DNA of 64,000 nucleotides from Clostridiales bacterium (GTDB lineage: Bacteria > Bacillota > Clostridia > Oscillospirales > Oscillospiraceae): positions 37,361 through 101,360 of the forward strand of contig JAHAEW010000002.1 of NCBI GenBank assembly GCA_018374635.1, given 5' to 3'. The position numbers were made by a program, and so were the translations under genes. This document shows, piece by piece, positions 47,698 through 55,061 of the stretch. Position 1 is the stretch's first letter; each line of letters starts with the position of its first letter. A model generated the notes under the pieces. That model made no database searches. It worked only from the letters and a program-made list of their open reading frames with translations, and was not told the origin of the DNA.

Positions 47698-47717
47698 TTG
47701 TACGGAAACGTGCAACT
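47698..47717 (+). other. Small hairpin with GAAA loop
   Basis: GTTGTACGGAAACGTGCAAC folds into a short stem with a GAAA tetraloop and a T-G bulge. It lies between the tRNA terminator and the small gene at 47783. Purpose unknown. Confidence 0.4.
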
Positions 47718-47782
47718 TTTTGCTTATTCCCCCCTATTGGTGAAGAATGACTTTCTTGTACATTTCAAAGGGGGAATCGCTG

Positions 47783-48067
47783 TTGTACTATAAGCAATGT
47801 TTCGGTACCTCACAAAAGGGTGCCGGACTACCGGGCTGGATCTGTCTTGATGATTGTGTGAGCGGCACATGGCTTGTCAACTTTCCCCAATGTGGTGAAA
47901 AAGATGATATTGCGGAAATTTCCATTGAGGAAGAAGATCTGATGCAGATCCCTGTTATGCACGCAGATATGAATGAGCAAATCAAGGTACAGTTTGATGC
48001 AGCAGAAAAAGAGAAAAAGGCGGAAGAAATACGTTCACTTCCGTCTGCGGACGGCGGAACTCTGTGA
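47783..48067 (+). CDS. Unrecognised 94-residue A+T-rich gene
   Basis: A possible gene opening with TTG (AAAGGGGG lies 7 bases upstream) and reading MLYYKQCFGTSQKGAGLPGW, then ICLDDCVSGTWLVNFPQCGEKDD, then acidic helical residues. Four cysteines fall in the first half. A frame from ATG 47747 also exists. No family is recognised, and its translation could be chance, though the composition is protein-like and it is upstream of and in line with the cis-prenyltransferase. Confidence 0.5.
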   Translation: MYYKQCFGTSQKGAGLPGWICLDDCVSGTWLVNFPQCGEKDDIAEISIEEEDLMQIPVMHADMNEQIKVQFDAAEKEKKAEEIRSLPSADGGTL

Positions 48068-48197
48068 GGCTCTTGCCGCGCAAACCGCAGAAATATACTT
48101 TCTCAACAGACTAGGGCCTCCGGTTTTTACCGGCGGCCTTTCATTTTATGTATAATCATAGCATTAAAGTAAATAATAGGAAAAAGAAGGTGATGAT

Positions 48198-48839
48198 ATG
48201 CGAATTCCAAAACACATTGGGATTATTCCAGACGGAAATAGGCGCTGGGCCAAATGTGCAGGACTGCCAAAAAAGGATGGCTATGCCCACGGTTTGACGC
48301 CAGGGTTGGATCTATTGAGACTGGCAAAAAATGCGGGAATCCAGGAAGTCACTTATTATGGGTTTACAACCGATAACTGCGGACGGCCTCCGGAACAAGT
48401 CAAAGCCTTTTCCGAGGCATGCGTTGAAGCGGTAAATCTGGTCGCATCTGAACCTGTCTCACTCCTTGTCACAGGCGACAAAGATGCCTCTACATTTCCA
48501 AAAGAGCTCTTGCCATATACAACTCGAACCAACTTGAACGGCGGCGGCATTCGTGTCAATTTTCTGGTCAACTATGGGTGGGAATGGGATCTCGCCGAAT
48601 TAAATCGTCCTGGCAGTTACCGTCAGAACATTTGCAGCGAACTTCGTTCCCATGATATCTCGCGGGTCGATTTGGTAATTCGTTGGGGCGGAATGCGTCG
48701 ATTATCCGGCTTTTTGCCCGTCCAATCAGTCTATGCCGATTTCTTTGTTGTCGATCGGTTATGGCCCGATTTTCAACCAGAGGACTTCTTTCATGCGCTG
48801 CAATGGTATCAAAAGCAAGATGTGACACGTGGCGGCTGA
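48198..48839 (+). CDS. Short divergent cis-prenyltransferase (UppS family)
   Basis: A 213-residue member of the undecaprenyl-diphosphate-synthase family. The entry motif is PDGNRRWAK (residues 11-19, with the catalytic Asp of DGN); the second block reads GFTTDNCGRPPEQV; the third RWGGMRRLSGFLP..YADFFVVDRLWPDF. In true UppS the third block is RTSGE..RxS, where the Glu binds magnesium; here that position is Met. So it is a divergent paralogue, and a normal UppS must be elsewhere. RBS before ATG: GAAGGTG. It follows the unknown small gene by 130 bases. Confidence 0.82.
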   Translation: MRIPKHIGIIPDGNRRWAKCAGLPKKDGYAHGLTPGLDLLRLAKNAGIQEVTYYGFTTDNCGRPPEQVKAFSEACVEAVNLVASEPVSLLVTGDKDASTFPKELLPYTTRTNLNGGGIRVNFLVNYGWEWDLAELNRPGSYRQNICSELRSHDISRVDLVIRWGGMRRLSGFLPVQSVYADFFVVDRLWPDFQPEDFFHALQWYQKQDVTRGG

Positions 48840-48875
48840 CGATCTATCCCTTGCTCTATGATCAAAACAGCGCAG

Positions 48876-48910
48876 ACACCGGAGTATCCGTAATATGGAT
48901 GCTCCGGTGT
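48876..48910 (+). terminator. Hairpin after the cis-prenyltransferase
   Basis: ACACCGGAGTATCC with GGATGCTCCGGTGT, 14-base arms and seven-base loop. The T content behind it is modest. Confidence 0.65.
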
Positions 48911-48963
48911 TCGCTCTTCCCCTGCCGAATTTATTTTTGGATACCCATCTCAGCCCGGCTCCA

Positions 48964-49881
48964 CTATTCCCACAGCCGCATTTTCGTCCTTGTCCGCGCA
49001 TGTCCCCGCCGCGGCGTGCCATGCGGCTTTTTCGCAGGAAATACTTCTCTCAGGCGCGCCGGAAAATCCGGGAGCGTGATCCCGTCCACCGCCCCGGAGA
49101 TCAGGTAGCCATAGACCTGCACCTTCTGCTTTTCATACAGATCCAGCGCCTGATAGAGCTTTTTATAGTAAGAAAATGTGAGCCGCTTCATCTCTATGGT
49201 ATTGCGCACTGTGGCCTGTGTCATGACCAGGCTCTCCGGACGCTTCACATAATAGTAGACCGGATGGGGTACTGCCGCCACCAGGCGCACATGCCGCAGA
49301 TATTCCAGGTTAAACAAAAAATCCTCGCACCAACTCAGCCCTTCCGGGCACTTCATCTCTTCCCGCCGGATGATGCTGCGCCGGTACAGCTTGTTCCAGA
49401 GCACACCGTAGTAGTAGTTAGCCGGTGCCTTTCGCATTTCTGTGGCGTATTCACCCAGCGTCAGAACACAGCGCTTCTTAATATGCCCTCTGACGGCCAG
49501 ATGATCCCCTGAGACGCGGTAAAAATGGCCCACCGTCAGGTCCGCACCGGTCGACTCAGCCGCCCGCACCAGGCACTCCGTGGCGTCGGAAGGCAAATAG
49601 TCGTCTCCATCCACAAACTGTATGTATTTCCCGCTTGCTCTGGCCATGGCCGTGTTTCGGGTGGCAGACACCCCCCGATGAGGCAGATCCAGCACCTGAA
49701 AACGGCTGTCCCGCTTGGCAAATTGCCGGCAGATCTCCAGACTGTGATCTGGACTCCCATCGCTGGCCAGCAATACCTCTATTTTTTCCCAGCTCTGTGT
49801 CCGGATGCTCTCCAAACACCGCTCGATCTCCCGTTCTACCCGATAAACCGGCACAATAATGCTGACCACCGGTTGCTCCAT
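48964..49881 (-). CDS. Family 2 glycosyltransferase
   Basis: A 305-residue inverting sugar transferase (GT-A fold). The start VVSIIVPVYRVEREIERCLESIRTQSW, the nucleotide-binding ASDGSPDHS and the DxD-like QFVDGDDYLPS (about residue 95) are clear; KRPESLVMTQ is in the acceptor half. It makes surface polysaccharide or cell wall sugars, substrate unknown. ATG 49881 has AGAGGAGG ahead; an ATG at 49887 would lie inside it. It stands alone, converging on the cis-prenyltransferase. Confidence 0.87.
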   Translation of the reverse strand: MEQPVVSIIVPVYRVEREIERCLESIRTQSWEKIEVLLASDGSPDHSLEICRQFAKRDSRFQVLDLPHRGVSATRNTAMARASGKYIQFVDGDDYLPSDATECLVRAAESTGADLTVGHFYRVSGDHLAVRGHIKKRCVLTLGEYATEMRKAPANYYYGVLWNKLYRRSIIRREEMKCPEGLSWCEDFLFNLEYLRHVRLVAAVPHPVYYYVKRPESLVMTQATVRNTIEMKRLTFSYYKKLYQALDLYEKQKVQVYGYLISGAVDGITLPDFPARLREVFPAKKPHGTPRRGHARTRTKMRLWE

Positions 49882-50231
49882 GCCCATCCTCCTCTGTTTT
49901 CGTTTGCCGCGCACCGCGCTGTTAACGATGATAAAGAACCCTCCATGAGAAATCAAGGGATATTTTGTAAACATCTTCCCATTCGCTTTCCGGATATACA
50001 TTCGGCGTATCCCGCTGGACTATCCCAAATCAGCATGCCGGTCAAGTTTTATGGCAAATATGCAAAAACAAAATATTGCTAATTTTCTAAAGATTGTGCT
50101 ATACACACAATCAGAGCAACGATATAATAAATCCTGCCGAATCGCTGACTTACTCTTGTTATGAGGGAGGATTTTGTGCATATAGAAAAATATGTGTGAA
50201 TTGGAAGACGTGAAATCAGAAAGGTAAGGCA
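49882..50231. other. Intergenic stretch between glycosyltransferase and radical SAM genes
   Basis: 350 bases of A+T-rich DNA. A TATAAT near 50124 faces the radical SAM gene. A tiny reading frame GTG CAT ATA GAA AAA TAT GTG TGA with GGGAGG ahead lies near 50175; it could be a leader peptide but is only seven codons. Confidence 0.5.
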
Positions 50232-51293
50232 ATGAGTATGAGAACATTGGATATTAAATTTCTGGGAATTTTAGAAAAATCAGAAAACGGACAGCCTCTG
50301 GATCGAGAAGACTGCCGGTATCTCCTTCAGCTGGACGAAAAAAGCCTTGAGGCCGGGCTTCTTCGAGCCACTGCGTCCTCTGTTATCCGCAGTAAAAATG
50401 AGAATTCCGCTATTCTCTTGGGGCAGATCGGCGTTGATGTAAATCCCTGCCCCGGCGGATGCAAATTCTGTACATTTGGAGAAAAGCATACCCATTTCAG
50501 CCGTGTGCGAATGCCAGAAGAGGAACTGACACAAAAAATTGAGGAGTTCTGTCATTATGGCGATTTGTACGGACTTTATTTGATGACGATGCACGACTAT
50601 GACAGAGAACACTATTTAAAGTGCGTGGAACTGGCTTGCAAGATCGCTCCGTCCACAACACAAATTTGGGCAAATATCGGGGATACCAGTCTGGAAGGAT
50701 TCAAAGAGCTTCACGCTGCCGGTGTTACAGGCGTATATCATGTATGCAGGCTGCGTGAGGGAATCGACACGGATTTGAACCCGCAGGAGCGAATTCAATC
50801 CATGCACAACGCGCTAAACGCCGGATTAGAACTGTACACCTGTTGTGAGCCAATCGGCCCGGAGCATTCTGTGGACGAACTGGTGGACAATATTTTTATC
50901 GGAATCGAAATGGATATCTATCAGCACGCAGCGATGCGGCGTGTTGCCGTACCCGGCGCGCCGCTTGCACACCATGGCCAGATCAGTGAACTCCGGCTGG
51001 CGCAGATCGTTGCGGTCATTGCACTGGCCAGCGCAGCGGTTCCGACGATGGCGTATATGGGAGCGCATGAGCCAAATGAGCTGTGCTATACCGCAGGCGC
51101 TAACATTATCACCGCAGAGAGTGGCGCAAATCCCCGTGACAACAGCGGGGATACAGCGAAAAACCGCGGCATGGATATGGCACACTGCCGCAAAATGATG
51201 TTTGAATGCGGATTTGATTATCTGCGCCGTGGAGACGAGAGTAAGATACCGCTCAATTTTGACTATTTAGTAAAAACCGATTCTTGGCATTAA
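50232..51293 (+). CDS. Radical SAM enzyme, biotin-synthase/ThiH-like
   Basis: A 353-residue radical SAM protein. The SAM [4Fe-4S] motif is CPGGCKFCTF (CX3CX2C, about residues 73-80), followed by the GG-like GDTSLEGFKELHAAG and the C-terminal barrel end TAGANIITAESG..PRDNSGDTAKNRG. A second set of cysteines (CRL, TCC) follows. It resembles BioB-type enzymes more than any single family, so the substrate is unknown. RBS AAAGG 7 bases ahead of ATG 50232. It precedes a truncated solute-binding lipoprotein. Confidence 0.83.
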   Translation: MSMRTLDIKFLGILEKSENGQPLDREDCRYLLQLDEKSLEAGLLRATASSVIRSKNENSAILLGQIGVDVNPCPGGCKFCTFGEKHTHFSRVRMPEEELTQKIEEFCHYGDLYGLYLMTMHDYDREHYLKCVELACKIAPSTTQIWANIGDTSLEGFKELHAAGVTGVYHVCRLREGIDTDLNPQERIQSMHNALNAGLELYTCCEPIGPEHSVDELVDNIFIGIEMDIYQHAAMRRVAVPGAPLAHHGQISELRLAQIVAVIALASAAVPTMAYMGAHEPNELCYTAGANIITAESGANPRDNSGDTAKNRGMDMAHCRKMMFECGFDYLRRGDESKIPLNFDYLVKTDSWH

Positions 51294-51310
51294 GAAATGT
51301 GGAGAGCAAA

Positions 51311-51682
51311 ATGAAAAAGAAAGCAATGAAATGTTTCTCTTCCCTGCTGGCCTTGCGTATGGTTCCAATGCTGACCGCCTGCGGAAACCGATCAACAGAG
51401 TTTGACCGAAATTCCGATTACAATTCCATCGTAGAACAGGCCAAAGGACAAACCGTTACCTTTTATGGGTGGGGCGGCAACGAAGCAAACAACCGCTGGA
51501 TTGATACTGTTTTGGCACCTACGGTTAAGGAAAAATATGATATCACTCTCAAACGTGTGCCCATGGATATTGAGCAGGTCATGGGTAAACTGGTGGGGGA
51601 AAAACAGGCCGGTAAGCAAAACGGTTCCATCGACATGATTTGGATCAACGGAGAAAATTTATCGCGTTCGACTTTGCAATAA
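51311..51682 (+). pseudogene. Truncated ABC-transporter solute-binding lipoprotein (YnjB-like)
   Basis: The opening is a lipoprotein signal (MKKKAMKCFSSLLALR.., lipobox LTAC-G) and then the N-terminal part of an extracellular solute-binding protein: GQTVTFYGWGGNEANNRWIDTVLAPTVKEKYDITLKRV split across 50 residues, ending DMIWINGENLSRSTLQ. Family members run about 380 residues, so only the first third remains; homology ends near 51658 just after INGEN. It follows the radical SAM gene by 17 bases with GGAG ahead. The transporter partners (YnjC/YnjD) are missing. Confidence 0.75.
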
Positions 51683-51972
51683 AGCGTGCCAAAAAGTAAG
51701 TCCATCTGATAATAAGCATGGCGCGGGCCCTTGTCCCAGATACGCCTCAGCTGCCGGGGAAAGTTCCTTGGGGGTTCTTCTGTTCTTCTACCGGGGACGG
51801 CGGCGGATGCCCCCTTTTTTCTGGATTCCGCTTTTGATCGGCCTGGTGGCTGGATGATCGCACTCTTTGATCTGCCGGACCACACGCTCCCCTTCCCCAG
51901 CTCCCCTATCTGCTCCGGCCGACTTTTGCCGTCTGCCTCAACCTGAAAGGCCTGCTCCGCTCAACCGCATAG
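51683..51972. other. GC-rich remnant between lipoprotein and tRNA-Arg
   Basis: No intact gene. From about 51700 the GC content rises sharply compared with the lipoprotein. Reading the plus strand, FWIPLLIGLVAG and, after one frame slip, GWMIALFDLPDH make a hydrophobic protein-like run near 51830-51880, so it may be the decayed end of a membrane protein. Confidence 0.4.
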
Positions 51973-52009
51973 ACAAAAAGTCCTGGAACATAACGTTCCA
52001 GGACTTTTT
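51973..52009 (-). terminator. Terminator of tRNA-Arg
   Basis: AAAAAGTCCTGGAAC with GTTCCAGGACTTTTT on the minus strand after CCA, then T run. Confidence 0.9.
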
Positions 52010-52085
52010 GGTACGGCTGAAGGGATTCGAACCCCCGACCTTTTGGTTCGTAGCCAAACACTCTATCCAGCTGAGCTACAGCCGC
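52009..52085 (-). tRNA. tRNA-Arg (anticodon ACG)
   Basis: 77 bases with encoded CCA. Acceptor GCGGCTG/CAGCCGT (G-U at the end), anticodon stem TTTGG/CCAAA around CTACGAA, anticodon ACG (to be inosine). A TATAAT (52121-52126 minus) is upstream. Confidence 0.93.
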
Positions 52086-52180
52086 ATACCGTCTCACAAT
52101 CAATTATCGCTGACAGCTCAATTATAATAGCACACTCTCTGACAAATTGCAAGTCTTTTTTTCAAAAAAGCGATTTTTTT

Positions 52181-52217
52181 GAAAAAGCCCCACGGTGGAG
52201 GTCTCCACCGTGGGGCT
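52181..52217 (-). terminator. Terminator of the Cys-rich microprotein
   Basis: AGCCCCACGGTGGAG and CTCCACCGTGGGGCT (52186-52200, 52203-52217) followed by TTTTTC. Confidence 0.9.
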
Positions 52218-52263
52218 GCCGTTACCGGCTATCGTACAGAGAGATGTGTATCTTCCTATTTGC

Positions 52264-52407
52264 TCAGCAGCAGCCGTTATTGTTGTTGCAGCCGCAGTTA
52301 CCGCAGCCACAGCTATTGCCAGAGCCGGAGCCGCAGCAGCAGCACAGAACGATGATGATGAGCACGATCCACAGGCAGCCGCCGCCAAAACCATTGTTAC
52401 AACCCAT
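52264..52407 (-). CDS. 47-residue Cys/Gly/Asn-rich microprotein (YjcZ-like)
   Basis: A very small protein missed by length-limited gene finders. It reads MGCNNGFGGGC, a hydrophobic stretch LWIVLIIIVL, then CCCCGSGSGNSCGCGNCGCNNNNGCC: 12 cysteines among 47 residues. A membrane anchor with a Cys/Gly tail recalls sporulation YjcZ-type proteins. GGAGGT lies 8 bases ahead and a terminator follows. A possible sporulation promoter (minus-strand CATAGTAT, 52471-52478) is 65 bases upstream. Function is not known. Confidence 0.72.
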   Translation of the reverse strand: MGCNNGFGGGCLWIVLIIIVLCCCCGSGSGNSCGCGNCGCNNNNGCC

Positions 52408-52470
52408 AATGAGTACCTCCTGAAAAGTTGTGGTGGTCCGATGCCCTCGGGACTCTGTCGGCCACAGTCC

Positions 52471-52478
52471 ATACTATG
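52471..52478 (-). promoter_or_regulatory. Possible sigma-E/K -10 upstream of the microprotein
   Basis: Minus-strand CATAGTAT, close to the sigma-E -10 CATACANT and sigma-K CATANNNTA; a GCACC lies about 15 bases before it. Weak. Confidence 0.3.
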
Positions 52479-52506
52479 CCGGCAGAGGCAGATGGTGCAA
52501 CGACAG

Positions 52507-52544
52507 AAAAAAGGCGTGGAGCGCTCCTCTGAGCACCCCACGCC
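52507..52544 (-). terminator. Terminator of the S-layer-homology gene
   Basis: GGCGTGGGGTGCTC with GAGCGCTCCACGCC on the minus strand and a TTTTTT run after it (52513-52526, 52531-52544). Confidence 0.85.
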
Positions 52545-52557
52545 AGCAGCTTGCATA

Positions 52558-53688
52558 TTAGGTGATCCGCCTTACTGTGACCTGACTGCGGATCTCTTTG
52601 ACCGCTCCCTCATTCAGCGCACCGGAGGCACTCAGGGACTCCAGCAGCGTTCCGCCCTCCTTACAGGAGGCATCCAGCCCAAAATAAGAGAGGTACACTA
52701 CATGGGCACGCAGCAGAGTGCAGCTGCTCAGCAACGTATACTCGCCCGGAGTAATGACTCCCAGCTCCTTCGCTCTGGGAAGCACCGTCTGCCAGGTAAA
52801 ATCCGGGCTGATGCCGCTGTCCTGATACCCCAGGGCACGCAGCAGAAACGTGAGATATTCCCCCGCGCCGATGGTGCGTTCCGGTCCAAAGGCGGGCTTT
52901 CCCTCTGCGGTGGGTCCGACGCCGGCGGCATACCCCTTTTCATAGGCGTAGGCCACATAGCTGCGGCACCAGTCAGGCACATCCACAAAGGGGCACGCTC
53001 CGGTATAGGACTGGGCCTGTTTCTCCTCTCCGATCATACGGAGGAACATGATAAGGCCCTCGATACGGGTCGGGATCTTCTCCATGTCAAACCCAGAGCC
53101 ATATCCCGTCCCGGTCCCCGCAAACATTCCCATCTGCCGGAGCGCCTCCGCCAGGGCATTGTAGTCGGTGGCCGCACTGGGCGAGAGGGTGACCACCCCC
53201 TCTGTGCCGGCCACCGCCGTCTCGCTCACGATGGAGACCACGGCAGAGGTCCCTTCCGCCGCCAGGTAGCGGTGCATTGCAGCAAGCCGCTGCCCGGAGG
53301 GCACGACGTTCCCCGCCGTCACATCCACCACCGCGCCGGTGGAGTAGGTCACGGCTGCCTCCCCAGCCAGGAAGAGCACACCCGACCCGGTGGAAAAGGA
53401 GAGCACATCCCCTTCCTTATAGCGGTCATCCCGCAGTCCGCTGCTTCCGCCTGCCTCGGCCAGATTCTCCTGGTAGGCCTGATTCAGCTCCTTGAAGACC
53501 TGGTCATAGGTGGTCTGCGTGCGGGTTTCGATCCGTTTCTCCGCCTGCGAGAGTACGTCAGGCAGATACGTCCCGTTCAAAAAACTCAGTGAGACCAGCG
53601 GGTCCTCCGCCGAGCCGCCCGCCGCATAGGCCAGGCCGCTGCCGATCAGGACCACCGCAATCAGTAAAAACGCCCACGCTCGCTTCAT
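52558..53688 (-). CDS. Secreted S-layer-homology-domain protein
   Basis: A 376-residue exported protein. A signal peptide (WAFLLIAVVLIGSGLAYAAG) is followed by an unassigned domain with a beta-like stretch, then two S-layer homology-like repeats: MFLRMIGEEKQAQS..FVDVPDWCRSYVAYAYEKGYAAGVG and ITAGEYLTFLLRALGY..WQTVLPRAKELGVIT, as in cell-surface anchors. It may attach to secondary wall polymers. ATG 53688 overlaps the rex stop as ATGA, so it is translated after rex. Confidence 0.83.
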   Translation of the reverse strand: MKRAWAFLLIAVVLIGSGLAYAAGGSAEDPLVSLSFLNGTYLPDVLSQAEKRIETRTQTTYDQVFKELNQAYQENLAEAGGSSGLRDDRYKEGDVLSFSTGSGVLFLAGEAAVTYSTGAVVDVTAGNVVPSGQRLAAMHRYLAAEGTSAVVSIVSETAVAGTEGVVTLSPSAATDYNALAEALRQMGMFAGTGTGYGSGFDMEKIPTRIEGLIMFLRMIGEEKQAQSYTGACPFVDVPDWCRSYVAYAYEKGYAAGVGPTAEGKPAFGPERTIGAGEYLTFLLRALGYQDSGISPDFTWQTVLPRAKELGVITPGEYTLLSSCTLLRAHVVYLSYFGLDASCKEGGTLLESLSASGALNEGAVKEIRSQVTVRRIT

Positions 53689-54317
53689 GCATCCTCCGAA
53701 ATCAGATAACTCAGGGTCTGAAGGCTGTCAGAGAAATGTACATTCTCAATGAAGATGCCCTCTTCCCGGATATTCAGCTCTGTATTCGTAAAATTCCAGA
53801 TCCCTTTTACGCCGGATTTGACCAAGCGGTCCGCCATCTCCTCCGCAATGCTGCGGGGAACGGTGAGCACTCCCACACTGGCAGGATGCTCCCGTAAATA
53901 GTTCTCCAACTGGTCTATATGAAAAATCGGCGTCCCGGCCATGATCTGTCCCACGACCTCCGGACGCACGTCAAATGCCGCGTTGAGATGAAATCCGCTC
54001 CAGCCAAAGTTGAAGTTCTCGATCAGGGCACGCCCCAGGTTTCCTACGCCGAGGATCACCGCCGTGTGCCCCCGGTTCATGCCCAGAATATCCACGATCT
54101 CATTGAGCAGATTGTCCACATTATAGCCGTAGCCCTGCTGTCCGAACTCTCCAAAGCAGGAGAGGTCCTGCCGGATCTGAGAGGCCGTCAGTCCCATGGA
54201 CTTTCCCAGGGCACTGGAGGAGATCCGCACCACACCGGCCTGGTTCAGTTCATTCAAATGCCGGTAATACCGCGGCAATCTCCGGATCACCGCACCCGAC
54301 ACATTTTGCTTCCGCAT
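53685..54317 (-). CDS. rex: Rex redox-sensing repressor
   Basis: Repressor that binds NADH/NAD+ and controls fermentation genes; 210 residues. Residues 1-80 are a winged helix (RLPRYYRHLNELNQAGVVRISSSALGKSMGLTASQIRQDLSCFG) and 86-190 a Rossmann fold (VILGVGNLGRALIENFNF; the end EEGIFIENVHFSDSLQTL). ATG 54317 is preferred to GTG 54326 by similarity. Its promoter is TTGCAG-17-TATACT. It is followed by a coupled surface-protein gene. Confidence 0.94.
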   Translation of the reverse strand: MRKQNVSGAVIRRLPRYYRHLNELNQAGVVRISSSALGKSMGLTASQIRQDLSCFGEFGQQGYGYNVDNLLNEIVDILGMNRGHTAVILGVGNLGRALIENFNFGWSGFHLNAAFDVRPEVVGQIMAGTPIFHIDQLENYLREHPASVGVLTVPRSIAEEMADRLVKSGVKGIWNFTNTELNIREEGIFIENVHFSDSLQTLSYLISEDA

Positions 54318-54399
54318 CCATATCACGCTCGCTTATGTTTATTTCCCTGCCTGAACTGCACCGCCGGGCGCCGGTCAGGTCACTCCATTCCAATTGATT

Positions 54400-54428
54400 A
54401 GTATACCATGTCGCACACACTTCTGCAA
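54400..54428 (-). promoter_or_regulatory. Sigma-A promoter of rex
   Basis: Minus-strand -35 TTGCAG (54423-54428), 17-base spacer, -10 TATACT (54400-54405). No clear Rex operator (TTGTTAA..) is seen over it. Confidence 0.7.
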
Positions 54429-54471
54429 ATGATTTTCCCGGGAAAAGCTCCGGTCATCCATCCAGTAATAG

Positions 54472-54561
54472 ATGCAGGCCTTTTTCGAGGGTGGCGAGGG
54501 TCAGCGGGAGTTTGCGGAGTGGAAAGCACAGCAGGAAACAGTCAACAGTAAACATGCGTAA
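54472..54561 (+). other. Short reading frame, remnant of unknown gene
   Basis: ATG-start frame of 29 residues: MQAFFEGGEGQREFAEWKA then QQETVNSKHA and stop. It looks like the C-terminal helix of a larger protein. The sequence after it contains a terminator hairpin. Low confidence that it is expressed. Confidence 0.35.
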
Positions 54562-54606
54562 CCAAAAAGCGGGGACATCTGCAATGATCTTCCCGCCTTT
54601 TGGTTA
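54561..54606 (+). terminator. Hairpin with T run after the remnant frame
   Basis: ACCAAAAAGCGGG and CCCGCCTTTTGGT, imperfect arms with 18 bases between, followed by TATAAT. Confidence 0.6.
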
Positions 54607-54821
54607 TAATTGAAATTTATTCCTGAAAATTATTTTCTTCATTTTCAAATAACCTTCCTTTTTCCAGAATACTTTTCCGGCAAAAACTGTTGCTATGTAA
54701 TCCTTATACTCTTGATCACTTATTTAATGTGTCAAATTTTAAATGCTAGTCTTTCTTCATTCATATTATAATCTTGTAATTTCTCATCCTGTATAATTTT
54801 TATGGCTTCTTTTATATTCAT
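54604..54821 (-). pseudogene. A+T-rich decayed small gene
   Basis: On the minus strand ATG 54821 (AGGAG ahead) reads MNIKEAIKIIQDEKLQDYN, MNEERLAFKI and then a stop. After a shift of frame the DNA continues ISDQEYKDYIATVFAG, KVFWKKEGYLKM to a stop at 54604. The two parts read as one protein broken by a small change. No family recognised; it is much richer in A+T than the region and is probably a foreign remnant. Confidence 0.5.
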
Positions 54822-54832
54822 GTTTCATGCTC

Positions 54833-54907
54833 CTATTTAATCTTATTATATATCTCACCAGTAACCTCTAATTTGTCCGTTTCTTCATATCTATCACAAT
54901 AATACAT
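54833..54907 (-). other. Tiny A+T-rich reading frame
   Basis: 24 residues MYYCDRYEETDKLEVTGEIYNK plus IK, minus strand, 12 bases before the broken gene start. It may be the first gene of the same foreign unit. Weak ribosome site. Low confidence. Confidence 0.3.
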
Positions 54908-55000
54908 TGTAATCACCATTTAAATTATTAGTATACGATAAGATAAAAAGCAAGGACGGAAAAATCAATCCTGTCCTTGCTTGTCATAGCATATTTTCAA

Positions 55001-55052
55001 TAAAAACGATAAATCCGAACCCATTACCCACTTGGATAATATAGTTCGGATT
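55001..55052 (-). terminator. Terminator of the second tRNA-Pro(GGG)
   Basis: AATCCGAAC with GTTCGGATT and an inner ATTATCC..GGGTAAT stem, followed by TATCGTTTTT on the minus strand. Confidence 0.75.
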
Positions 55053-55061
55053 ATCAGTGTT

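Noticed and set aside
48198..48839. Normal uppS as the essential undecaprenyl synthase
   Set aside because: A key metal-binding Glu is replaced and the sequence is short and divergent; the essential copy should be elsewhere.
51463..51885. Minus-strand reading frame of 140 residues across the lipoprotein junction
   Set aside because: It crosses a composition break and has no start signal; the plus-strand lipoprotein is supported by motifs.
47640..52100. Integrative element using tRNA-Pro or tRNA-Arg as its site
   Set aside because: No integrase, transposase or direct repeat of a tRNA end was found; only composition suggests transfer.
54833..54907. Toxin-antitoxin system in the A+T-rich patch
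   Set aside because: The two frames are tiny or broken, and neither matches a toxin or antitoxin pattern.
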